Source of the DNA: DASPPF01 sp032906705
GTDB lineage: Archaea > Thermoproteota > Nitrososphaeria > Nitrososphaerales > Gagatemarchaeaceae
DNA length: 22,434 bases
Assembly (NCBI GenBank): GCA_032906705.1
Contig: JAJTZC010000019.1
Location: 1-22,434, forward strand
Direction of reading: 5' to 3'
The notes beneath the pieces were generated by a model, which saw nothing but the letters and a program-made list of their open reading frames with translations, searched no databases and was not told where the DNA came from. Position numbers and translations under genes: made by a program. Positions 1 through 6,263 of the stretch are shown piece after piece. The stretch's first letter is position 1. Each line of letters starts with the position of its first letter.

Positions 1-245
1 CCGAATCGGACGTGGTTGACGCCCACCATGAGAGTCTGTATGAACTTCAGCCTGAGCATCCTCGCCAGGTTCTCGCGTGTGAAGAAACGAGGCCAAGAGA
101 GAACGATGGCAGCGTCTATGTTGGGAAGAACGTCCTGGATGGTCCTTTCGTCCAGCCTCCAAGACTCGACCACTTCTGCGAACTTTGACAGTCGTTTCAG
201 GTTCTCTTGTCCGAGAATCTCCGAGGTCACGAGAACTTTTCGCAA
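1..245 (-). CDS. D-2-hydroxyacid dehydrogenase-like protein, N-terminal part (runs off left edge)
   Basis: The minus strand is open from a TTG at 245 to the left edge, about 81 codons. The product starts MRKVLVTSEIL and continues with a pattern typical of the N-terminal substrate/flavodoxin-like half of the D-isomer-specific 2-hydroxyacid dehydrogenase family (phosphoglycerate dehydrogenase-like). Key cues are a first beta strand KVLVTSE, the stretch DAAIVLSWPRFFTRENL, and LKFIQTLMVGVNHV, which matches the usual 'L+ +Q....GVD.+D' strand. The NAD-binding Rossmann domain and the catalytic Arg/Glu/His lie outside the window, so substrate cannot be given. TTG 245 is preferred over GTG 230 because it keeps the full first strand and lies 30 bases from a TATA element. 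It is divergent from the oxidoreductase at 306. Family call is reasonably firm; exact function is unknown. Confidence 0.72.
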   Translation of the reverse strand, partial: MRKVLVTSEILGQENLKRLSKFAEVVESWRLDERTIQDVLPNIDAAIVLSWPRFFTRENLARMLRLKFIQTLMVGVNHVRF

Positions 246-270
246 CGTCCCCTCGCCCGCCGACCCCAGC

Positions 271-280
271 TTAAATATTG
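271..280. promoter_or_regulatory. Shared bidirectional TATA element of a divergent gene pair
   Basis: The AT-rich element TTAAATATTG is the only TATA-like sequence in the 60-base gap between two divergent TTG starts (245 minus, 306 plus). Its centre, about 275, is 30 bases from one start and 31 from the other. That is the distance expected for leaderless archaeal transcripts on both sides. The core reads as a TATA box on either strand (TTAAATA / AATATTTAA). Confidence 0.6.
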
Positions 281-305
281 AACGAGCAACGAAAGCCCGA
301 CCGGT

Positions 306-1325
306 TTGAAGGCTGTCCGATTCGAATCGCCTGGCGGTCCAGAGGTTCTCAAATACGGCGACGCGCCGACGCCATCGACGAGCGAGGGCGAAGTCCTTGT
401 CAAGGTCGCGGCTTGCGGGGTGAATAGGATCGACATCTGGCTGAGGAGTGGGCGGTACAAGACCTACGTTCCGCATATCTTGGGTGCCGACGTGTGTGGC
501 GAGGTCGCCTCGGCCCCCCCGCGCGCTACCGAGCTGAAAGTCGGCCAACGAGCCGTTGTCTATCCCAGCCTCTCAGACTGGTCTTGCAGGTATTGCCTTG
601 CCGGCTATCCGAACAGGTGCGTCAGCGGCGGGCTCCTTGGCGCGGTCGCTGATGGAGGATACGCTGACTACGTGAAGGTCCCGGCCCGAAACCTGGTTGA
701 CGCGGGTTCGCTCGACCCGAAGCTGGCCGCCGCGGTTCCGGTCAACTTCGCCACCGCCTGGAGCGCCTTCGCTGAGCGCGCTTGCGTTCGGCCCGGAGAC
801 ACCATCCTGGTCTGGGGCGCGGCTGGTGGGGTGGGGCATGCTGCCGTGCAAGTGGCGAAGCTGCTCGGCGCGCAGGTGATCGGGGTGGCGGGTGGGAAAG
901 AGAAGAGGACGTTCGTGATTGACAACGGCGCTGACCACTTCATAGACCACACGACCGAAGACGTGCCTGCTCGGGCGAAGGAAATCACAGGAGGCCATGG
1001 GGTCGATTATGTGTTCGACGACGTCGGAGGAGACACCTGGGAGAAGAGCCTCGAGTCTCTCGCCAAGGGAGGCACAGTCCTTTCGGTGGCTCTAACGTCG
1101 GGTGCGGCCTCGACGGTCGACGTCGGAAGACTGTACAGGAATGAGCTGAACATTGTCGGCGTCTTCGCATTCAGGAGAGAGGCGCTCGTCCGGGTACTGC
1201 GACTCGTCGCTGAAGAGAGGCTGAAGCCCCGCATCTTCCGCGAGCTTCCGCTGAAATCCGCCAAGCAGGCCCACGAAATTCTCGAATCGAGGAAGATAGA
1301 GGGCAAGATCCTGCTGGTCCCATAG
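306..1325 (+). CDS. MDR-family zinc/quinone-type alcohol dehydrogenase
   Basis: Medium-chain dehydrogenase/reductase, 339 aa, the usual family length. It should use NAD(P)H to oxidise or reduce an alcohol, aldehyde or quinone; the substrate is not predictable. An N-terminal GroES-like domain (about 1-130) contains ACGVNRID (37-44). A Rossmann domain follows, with GAAGGVG at 171-177. A structural-zinc-like cysteine cluster sits at C94, C97 and C105, but only three cysteines are visible. The usual catalytic GHE is GAD at 60-62, so the catalytic zinc site is incomplete. This places it nearer the quinone-oxidoreductase/crotonyl-CoA-reductase-like side of the family than classical zinc alcohol dehydrogenases. 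The TTG start at 306 gives MKAVRFESPGG, a standard MDR N-terminus, and fits leaderless expression from the TATA at 271-280. Confidence 0.85.
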   Translation: MKAVRFESPGGPEVLKYGDAPTPSTSEGEVLVKVAACGVNRIDIWLRSGRYKTYVPHILGADVCGEVASAPPRATELKVGQRAVVYPSLSDWSCRYCLAGYPNRCVSGGLLGAVADGGYADYVKVPARNLVDAGSLDPKLAAAVPVNFATAWSAFAERACVRPGDTILVWGAAGGVGHAAVQVAKLLGAQVIGVAGGKEKRTFVIDNGADHFIDHTTEDVPARAKEITGGHGVDYVFDDVGGDTWEKSLESLAKGGTVLSVALTSGAASTVDVGRLYRNELNIVGVFAFRREALVRVLRLVAEERLKPRIFRELPLKSAKQAHEILESRKIEGKILLVP

Positions 1326-1370
1326 CGCGTCGCGCCTCACCGCCATTCTTGGACGGTCCGATTTCGGAAC

Positions 1371-1384
1371 CGTTTATATCCAAG
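1371..1384 (+). promoter_or_regulatory. TATA promoter of rpl7ae-rps28e
   Basis: CGTTTATATCCAAG contains a TTTATAT TATA box centred near 1376, 39 bases before the L7Ae ATG, implying a leader of roughly a dozen bases. The identical 14-mer occurs in the rps6e promoter at 4598-4611. Confidence 0.65.
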
Positions 1385-1414
1385 GTTCGAAGGGCGAAGG
1401 TGGGAGAATGTTAG

Positions 1415-1795
1415 ATGACCCCAACACCGTACTACGTGAAGTTCGAGACCCCAAAGGAAGTAGCAGAGGCAGCATACGAAGTCCTCAGGCAGGCCTCAAG
1501 GAGCGGGAAGGTCAGGAAGGGGACCAACGAGGCAACAAAGGCGATAGAGAGAGGGGTCGCGAAGCTCGTCGTTATCGCTGAGGACGTGCAGCCTCCAGAG
1601 GTCGTCGCGCACCTTCCAATCCTATGCGAAGAGAGGAAGATCCCGTACGTCTTCGTGCCCTCGAAGGATGCCATCGGTCCGGCCATCGGTATCGATGTTC
1701 CAACGGCCTCGGCAGCTGTGCTCGACGCGGGCGAGGGTGCCCAGACGCTTGAGCAGGTCGTTCAGGCGCTGACAAAGCTGAAGAAGTCGGCATGA
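1415..1795 (+). CDS. rpl7ae: Ribosomal protein L7Ae
   Basis: K-turn RNA-binding protein of the large ribosomal subunit. In archaea it is also a core component of box C/D and H/ACA sRNPs, and of RNase P in some species. At 126 aa it has the family's usual length. Recognisable features are the RNA-contact segment KVRKGTNEATKAIERG (about 32-47), the strand KLVVIAEDVQPPEVVAHLP, and IPYVFVPSKDAIGPAIG near the C-terminus. The ATG at 1415 is the only in-frame start giving the normal N-terminus; the ATG at 1408 is out of frame. It overlaps rps28e by four bases (ATGA), so the two are likely translationally coupled. The order L7Ae-S28e-L24e-ndk-infB is a well-known archaeal arrangement. Confidence 0.97.
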   Translation: MTPTPYYVKFETPKEVAEAAYEVLRQASRSGKVRKGTNEATKAIERGVAKLVVIAEDVQPPEVVAHLPILCEERKIPYVFVPSKDAIGPAIGIDVPTASAAVLDAGEGAQTLEQVVQALTKLKKSA

Positions 1796-2010
1796 GCAGC
1801 AAGAAAGAAGTCGAAACCCTTACTCCAGCCGAAGTGGTCCAAATCGTGAGCAGGACCGGCGTCGCGGGCGAGATTACTCAGGTGAGGGTCAAGATCCTCG
1901 AAGGCAAAGAGAAGGGAAGGATACTGACGCGCAATGTGAAGGGTCCAATCAGGATGGCTGATGTACTGATTTTGAGAGAGACTGAGAGAGAGGCGCGTAA
2001 AGTCAAGTAA
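1792..2010 (+). CDS. rps28e: Ribosomal protein S28e
   Basis: Small-subunit protein of the S28e family (OB-fold), 72 aa, near the C-terminal tail of S7 and the mRNA exit region in known archaeal/eukaryotic ribosomes. The family signature is visible in VSRTGVAGEITQVRVKIL, in GRILTRNVKGPIR, and in the conserved end LILRETEREARKVK. The start ATG overlaps the L7Ae stop (ATGA). A short hairpin begins within its last codons and may end the bicistronic transcript. Confidence 0.96.
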   Translation: MSSKKEVETLTPAEVVQIVSRTGVAGEITQVRVKILEGKEKGRILTRNVKGPIRMADVLILRETEREARKVK

Positions 2011-2032
2011 GTGCTTTGCTTACGCTCCTTCT
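2007..2032 (+). terminator. Possible weak terminator after rps28e
   Basis: GTAAG (2007-2011) and CTTAC (2019-2023) form a 5-bp stem around the stop codon with a 7-base loop. A pyrimidine-rich CTCCTTCT (2025-2032) follows. The next gene has its own TATA box at 2116, so transcription may end here. The stem is short and there is no clear T-run, so this is weak. Confidence 0.25.
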
Positions 2033-2115
2033 AGCATCATCGTTCGCGTCAAGCGCCTCGGTGCTGTAGCTCCGCCCCAGTTCTCCCTGAGATTCTCGTC
2101 TCAAGGTGATGACAG

Positions 2116-2124
2116 TTTTTATAG
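2116..2124 (+). promoter_or_regulatory. TATA promoter of rpl24e-ndk
   Basis: TTTTTATAG lies about 50 bases before the L24e TTG. A Shine-Dalgarno-like GGTGA at 2156-2160, nine bases before the start, matches the archaeal 16S 3' end and supports a leadered transcript. Confidence 0.5.
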
Positions 2125-2169
2125 GGAGCGTGGTCGAGGTTGACAAGATTCGGTGGGTGACGTCTTGTA

Positions 2170-2352
2170 TTGTATGTTCCTAAACGGTGTGCGTTCTGCG
2201 GGGGAGAGGTTCGCCTCGGTCTCGGCATCCTCCTCGTAAAGAACGACGGCTCGACAAAGTCGTACTGCTCTTCGAAGTGCAGGGTGAACGACCTAAAGCT
2301 CAGGCGCGATCCAAGGAAGCTGAAGTGGGCTAGGAAGGAGAGGCCGGAATGA
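2170..2352 (+). CDS. rpl24e: Ribosomal protein L24e
   Basis: Zinc-ribbon protein of the large subunit, 60 aa, normal for archaea. The zinc ligands are visible as CAFC near the N-terminus and CSSKC about 25 residues later, followed by the basic tail NDLKLRRDPRKLKWARK. The start is TTG at 2170: an in-frame TGA at 2158-2160 rules out an upstream extension, and nearby ATG/GTG codons are out of frame. GGTGA nine bases upstream serves as ribosome binding site. The stop overlaps the ndk start (ATGA). Confidence 0.95.
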   Translation: MYVPKRCAFCGGEVRLGLGILLVKNDGSTKSYCSSKCRVNDLKLRRDPRKLKWARKERPE

Positions 2353-2762
2353 GCTCTCAGACGGAGGACACCTTGATTGTCGTGAAACCCGATGGCGTCA
2401 GGCTTGGTCTAGTAGGGGAAATCCTCTCGCGATTCGAGACGAAGGGCTTCTCCATGAAGCGGATTCAGATGATCACGATGACCAAGCAGCAGGCCGAGGA
2501 GTTCTACAGCGTCCACAGGGACAAGCCGTTCTTCGGCGAGCTGGTCGCGTTCATAACTTCTGGACCAGTTGTCGGCGCTGTGGTGTCAGGGAGGGACGCG
2601 GTGGCGACTGTCCGGAGGATGGTGGGGGCCACGAAGAGCTGGGAGGCGGCGCCCGGTACGGTGCGGGGCGACCTCGCCCTGGGGCTCACGGACAACGTGA
2701 TTCATGCTTCTGACTCCAGCGAGAGCTTCTCCAAAGAGAGCAGGGCTTTCTTCAGGCTATAG
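2349..2762 (+). CDS. ndk: Nucleoside diphosphate kinase
   Basis: Transfers the gamma-phosphate from ATP to NDPs through a phosphohistidine, supplying NTPs and dNTPs in the cytoplasm. Length is 137 aa, within the normal range. The N-terminal LIVVKPDGVRLGLVGEI is the family start. The catalytic histidine is H119 in NVIHASDS, and GAVVSGRDAVATVRRMVG plus the PGTVRGDLA loop match the nucleotide-binding region. It overlaps rpl24e by four bases and is followed 38 bases later by infB, the standard archaeal neighbourhood. Confidence 0.97.
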   Translation: MSSQTEDTLIVVKPDGVRLGLVGEILSRFETKGFSMKRIQMITMTKQQAEEFYSVHRDKPFFGELVAFITSGPVVGAVVSGRDAVATVRRMVGATKSWEAAPGTVRGDLALGLTDNVIHASDSSESFSKESRAFFRL

Positions 2763-2800
2763 AGGGTGCGGGTTCTCGAGAGGCGAGGTGTTCCTGGGTA

Positions 2801-4594
2801 ATGTCGGAAGCTGGAGCGCGGCTGCGTCAGCCCGTCGTGGTAGTTCTCGGTCACGTCGACTCCGGAAAGACTTCGCTGCTTGACAAGATAAGGGGGACAG
2901 CCGTCCAGGCGAGGGAAGCCGGCGGGATCACGCAGGAGATAGGCGCCAGCTTCTTCCCTCTCGAGACCCTCCGGGCAATCAGCGGCTCTCTCTTGGAAAA
3001 GGCGGGGGGAGAACTGGAAGTGCCAGGGCTTCTCGTAATAGACACTCCGGGCCACGAGATCTTCTCCAACCTGAGGATGAGGGGCGGCTCGGCCGCGGAC
3101 ATCGCGATCGTGGTGGTCGACATCCTAAAGGGACTCGAGAACCAGACGCTGGAGAGCATAGACATCCTCAAGCAACGGAAAGTACCGTTCCTGGTCGCTC
3201 TGAACAAGATAGACATGATCAAGGGCTGGCGGAAGGAGAGCAGGGGACCTCTCCTACAAACGATGAAGGAGCAGACCCCGGAATGGAACGACGAGTTCGA
3301 GGAGAGGCTGTACAATGTAGTCGGTGGCCTCTCAAGGCTCTCGTTCCAGTCTGACGCCTATTACAGGGTCAAGGACTTCAAGCAGCAGGTCTCCATCGTT
3401 CCTGTCTCGGCCAGATATGGTTCCGGAATCCCTGAGCTCCTGGCGATGCTGATTGGCCTTGCCCAGCAGTTCCTGCGAGGCAAGCTGCACTTGATCGGAG
3501 AAGGGCACGACGGAAGGGGGATTATCCTTGAGATGCAGGAAGAGATTGGAATCGGGGAGACCGCCAACGTCATCCTGACGGAGGGGAAGCTAAGGGTGGG
3601 CGACAGCATAGCACTGGTAAGGAGAGACGGGGCCCTCAGGTCGAAGGTGAAGGCCCTCTTCATGCCAAAGCCACTGGACGAGATGAGGGACCCGCGCGAC
3701 AAGTTCACGAGCGTTCCCGAAGTCTATGCGGCTGCAGGAGTCAAACTCGTCTCCGCCGACCTCAGGGGTGTCGTCCCTGGCACGTCCGTGGTCTCGTTCC
3801 ATTCTGACTCCGAGTTCGCGGAGCTGAAACCCGAGATGGAAAAAGAGCTCACAAGCATAGTGGTGAAGACAGACAACATGGGGGTGATAGTGAAGGCGGG
3901 CAGCGTCGGCGGGCTCGAGGCGCTCCTTCGGATGCTTGAGGAGAGGGGCATCCCGGTGCGTGAGGGCGACATAGGGGACATCTCGAGGAACGACATTGTG
4001 AACGCGGGAGTGGTCGGCGACCACGACCCATACCTCGCGGCGATACTCGCGTTCGACTCCAAGGTGCTGGCAGACACCAGGGAGTTCGCGTCGGAGACAC
4101 CGATCTTCGCATCCAGTGTCATCTACGAGGTCATCGACAGCTACGTCGACTGGGCAGCCAAGAAGCGAGCCGAGGACGAACGGGCTGCCCTATCAAACAT
4201 CACGCCCCCGTGCAAGCTGCGCGCGATACCAGGGGACTTCTTCAGGAACAACGACCCGGCAGTCTTCGGCGTGGAGATACTCGCAGGAAAGCTCAGGCCG
4301 AAGGTGAAGCTGATGGACCGGGAAGGGAAGGAACTCGGAGTGGTGGAACAGATTCAGGACAAGGGGAAGCCCATCCAGCAGGTGAAGCTGGGCGACAAGG
4401 CGGCCATATCGGTCCGCGGGCCCACGCTGGGCAGGTCGATCAAGGAGAACGACACACTCTTCTCTCAGCCAAAGAGCCACGAAGTCAAGCTGCTGAGGAG
4501 CAAGTTCCTCGCAGCTCTCTCAGAGGACGACCTGAAGGCGCTGGAGGAGATTGTCAAAGTGAAGTCCGTGAGCGACCCGCTCTACGGATTCTAG
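2801..4594 (+). CDS. infB: Translation initiation factor aIF5B (archaeal IF-2)
   Basis: GTPase that promotes subunit joining and initiator tRNA placement, 597 aa, typical for the archaeal form, which lacks the long bacterial/eukaryotic N-terminal extension. G-domain motifs are G1 GHVDSGKT (17-24), G3 DTPGHE (81-86), G4 NKID (135-138) and G5 PVSARYG. Domain II beta barrel, domain III and a C-terminal initiator-tRNA-binding domain follow; the end SVSDPLYGF region is typical. The ATG at 2801 has a good Shine-Dalgarno GAGGTG at 2785-2790. It probably belongs to the rpl24e-ndk transcript. No inteins or interruptions are seen. Confidence 0.97.
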   Translation: MSEAGARLRQPVVVVLGHVDSGKTSLLDKIRGTAVQAREAGGITQEIGASFFPLETLRAISGSLLEKAGGELEVPGLLVIDTPGHEIFSNLRMRGGSAADIAIVVVDILKGLENQTLESIDILKQRKVPFLVALNKIDMIKGWRKESRGPLLQTMKEQTPEWNDEFEERLYNVVGGLSRLSFQSDAYYRVKDFKQQVSIVPVSARYGSGIPELLAMLIGLAQQFLRGKLHLIGEGHDGRGIILEMQEEIGIGETANVILTEGKLRVGDSIALVRRDGALRSKVKALFMPKPLDEMRDPRDKFTSVPEVYAAAGVKLVSADLRGVVPGTSVVSFHSDSEFAELKPEMEKELTSIVVKTDNMGVIVKAGSVGGLEALLRMLEERGIPVREGDIGDISRNDIVNAGVVGDHDPYLAAILAFDSKVLADTREFASETPIFASSVIYEVIDSYVDWAAKKRAEDERAALSNITPPCKLRAIPGDFFRNNDPAVFGVEILAGKLRPKVKLMDREGKELGVVEQIQDKGKPIQQVKLGDKAAISVRGPTLGRSIKENDTLFSQPKSHEVKLLRSKFLAALSEDDLKALEEIVKVKSVSDPLYGF

Positions 4595-4597
4595 CGT

Positions 4598-4611
4598 CGT
4601 TTATATCCAAG
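4598..4611 (+). promoter_or_regulatory. TATA promoter of rps6e
   Basis: CGTTTATATCCAAG starts four bases after the infB stop. The TATA centre (about 4603) is 29 bases before the rps6e ATG, giving an almost leaderless mRNA. It is identical over 14 bases to the rpl7ae promoter. Confidence 0.65.
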
Positions 4612-4631
4612 ACACAATCGGGGGGCGAGGA

Positions 4632-4988
4632 ATGGCTCAGTTCAAGCTGGTCGTCTCAGACCCCGCCACCCAGAAGGCGGAGTCCAAAGAGGTGAAGGAC
4701 GCCGAGGCCCAGTTACTAGTAGGCAGGAAGCTCGGAGAGGTTGTCGATGCCACCGCCATCGGGCTTGGGAAGGTCAAGATAACTGGCGGGAGCGACAAGG
4801 CGGGCTTTCCGATGCGCTCCGACATTCTGGGCGGGGGCAAGAAGTACGTGCTCCTCACCGCCGGGGTCGGGTTCAAGTCGAAGGAGCAAGGCCTGAAGAA
4901 GCGGAGGCTGGTCAGGGGGAACACGATCACTGAGGAGATATACCAGGTGAACCTGAAGAAAGTGCAAGAAGAGCGGAAGGCTGGCTAG
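4632..4988 (+). CDS. rps6e: Ribosomal protein S6e
   Basis: Small-subunit protein of the S6e family, 118 aa, near the normal archaeal length and without the phosphorylated C-terminal tail of eukaryotes. Signature stretches are FKLVVSDPATQKAES, LLVGRKLGEVVDA, KITGGSDKAGFPMRSDILGG and KRRLVRGNTITEEIYQ. A purine-rich GGGGGCGAGG precedes the ATG, but the TATA position leaves almost no leader. In other archaea rps6e is often found next to eif2g; here eif2g lies about 8 kb away on the other strand. Confidence 0.97.
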   Translation: MAQFKLVVSDPATQKAESKEVKDAEAQLLVGRKLGEVVDATAIGLGKVKITGGSDKAGFPMRSDILGGGKKYVLLTAGVGFKSKEQGLKKRRLVRGNTITEEIYQVNLKKVQEERKAG

Positions 4989-5030
4989 TTTGCTTGGATA
5001 ATAGGTTCCAAATGTGTGAAATCAAGAAAC

Positions 5031-5037
5031 CTAAATA
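5031..5037 (+). promoter_or_regulatory. TATA-like element for the Lrp/AsnC regulator
   Basis: CTAAATA is about 44 bases ahead of the TTG start and is the best TATA candidate in the 89-base gap after rps6e. The gap (4989-5077) is AT-rich compared with its surroundings. Confidence 0.4.
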
Positions 5038-5077
5038 ACCCCTTTCTCTTGCAATAATTTCAGAAGGTCGTGCATCT

Positions 5078-5536
5078 TTGAGCAAACTAGACGAGGTTGA
5101 CATGAAGATTTTGTCGGCCCTGTACGCTGATGCGTCCATTTCTGTCCCCCAGCTCAGCAAACAGCTCGGCGTCAACCTGTCAGTCACCTACAGCAGGATA
5201 AAGCGCCTGCAGAAGCGGGGGATTATCGAGAAGTTCACCATCCTAGTCAGCGAGGACAAGCTGGGACTGACAGCATCCGCCATGGCAGGCATCAACATCG
5301 ACCCCAAGCTGAGGGAGGCGGTGATATCGGAGATCGAGAAGCTCGATTCAATCAGGCTGATCAGAGAGATTACGGGCAGGTTCGACCTCTGGATCAACCT
5401 GAGGGGCCAGACGCTAGACGAGCTGCACAAGACAGTCTACGACACAATCGGAAAGTTGCCCGGGGTCATCGCCGTCGAGATATTCATGGAGGTCTCGAGG
5501 AAGATACCGCCCGTAAAGTTCCGGATCGTAGACTGA
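5078..5536 (+). CDS. Lrp/AsnC-family transcriptional regulator
   Basis: DNA-binding regulator, 152 aa, the standard length. It has an N-terminal winged helix-turn-helix (about 1-60; LDEVDMKILSALYADASIS, then PQLSKQLGVNLSVTYSRIKRL and RGIIEKFT). A C-terminal RAM/AsnC ligand-binding domain follows (about 65-150; ITGRFDLWINLRGQTLDELHK). Such proteins form dimers or octamers and often respond to amino acids; the effector and targets cannot be read here. The TTG start at 5078 gives MSKLDEVD, a normal family N-terminus, and no in-frame ATG/GTG lies just upstream. It is monocistronic by its spacing. A link to the threonine operon in the same window is possible but unsupported. Confidence 0.93.
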   Translation: MSKLDEVDMKILSALYADASISVPQLSKQLGVNLSVTYSRIKRLQKRGIIEKFTILVSEDKLGLTASAMAGINIDPKLREAVISEIEKLDSIRLIREITGRFDLWINLRGQTLDELHKTVYDTIGKLPGVIAVEIFMEVSRKIPPVKFRIVD

Positions 5537-5548
5537 GCCGCGAAGACT

Positions 5549-5555
5549 CTTAAAC
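5549..5555 (+). promoter_or_regulatory. TATA-like element for the metallopeptidase/kinase operon
   Basis: CTTAAAC is centred 25 bases before the GTG at 5577, consistent with a leaderless transcript. Confidence 0.4.
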
Positions 5556-5576
5556 TCCAACGCCCGGCAAAAAATC

Positions 5577-6263
5577 GTGGACCCTCTGGTCGTACTGAAT
5601 CAGGCAGAGCTGCAGGGCAAGATCCCGCGGCCTCTCGCGAGGAAGGTCAGAAGCAGGATGAAGTATCTCACAGGAGCCATAAGCAGGGTCGAACGAGCGA
5701 GCGGGCTCAGGTACCCTCCGTACTACGTCGAGCCCGTCCTCCCGATATCGAAGACCGGCGCCGAGTTCGGCCAGGCCGGCGTCCTTTTCGCACGGGTCAT
5801 TCCCACCACGGCAACTGGAAATCTGACAATCCTCGTCCAGTTCACTGCCGCCTTGGTCGCCTTTTCCCCCAAGGGTACCCTCGAGGCGGTCGCGGCCCAT
5901 GAATTCGCGCACTATGTCGACCTTGTCAGGAGACTGAACAGCACCAATGTGGTCAGCGACGAAAGGGCCACGACATTGTTCGAAGCGACATACGCGGACA
6001 CCGAGAGAACTGTGCCGCCTTCTTTGGTGTTCAGCGAGAAATCGCTCGTGATACTGGTCAGGAGGAAGTTCAGAGACGGGCTCTCCGACCCAAGTCTTAA
6101 CAAGAAAGTCGAGGAGGGCTGGCTCTCAAAGGGCTTGCCAGTCAGGCTGAGCTCCCCGGACGAGAACGTAATCAGGCTAGGCATGAGCACAGTCGCCTCG
6201 ACCAGATTCGACGGCGCCGTCCTTGCGAAGATATCACAGATCGAAGAGAAGATGAAACGTTGA
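5577..6263 (+). CDS. HExxH-motif putative zinc metallopeptidase
   Basis: Protein of 228 aa with a clear zinc-peptidase signature AVAAHEFAHYVDLV (HEFAH at 108-112). A third ligand is not certain; candidates are the acidic residues of SDERATTLFEATYAD (about 128-141), at the spacing of gluzincins. No signal peptide or membrane span is evident, so it is probably cytoplasmic. I do not recognise a named family, and a peptidase role is inferred from the motif alone. The GTG start at 5577 is chosen because it follows the TATA at the leaderless distance. The last codons overlap the next gene (TTGA), so the two products are probably made together and may act in one process. Confidence 0.75.
   Translation: MDPLVVLNQAELQGKIPRPLARKVRSRMKYLTGAISRVERASGLRYPPYYVEPVLPISKTGAEFGQAGVLFARVIPTTATGNLTILVQFTAALVAFSPKGTLEAVAAHEFAHYVDLVRRLNSTNVVSDERATTLFEATYADTERTVPPSLVFSEKSLVILVRRKFRDGLSDPSLNKKVEEGWLSKGLPVRLSSPDENVIRLGMSTVASTRFDGAVLAKISQIEEKMKR

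Noticed and set aside
16..309. Plus-strand 97-codon open frame at the left edge
   Set aside because: It lies opposite the dehydrogenase N-terminus, which has clear family sequence, and it runs through the shared promoter. Its product has no recognisable domain.
2086..2106. Hairpin CCTGAGA / TCTCAAGG ahead of rpl24e
   Set aside because: The stem is 7 bp with a one-base bulge, lies upstream of the TATA box, and is the kind expected by chance. No riboswitch or attenuator structure could be built around it.
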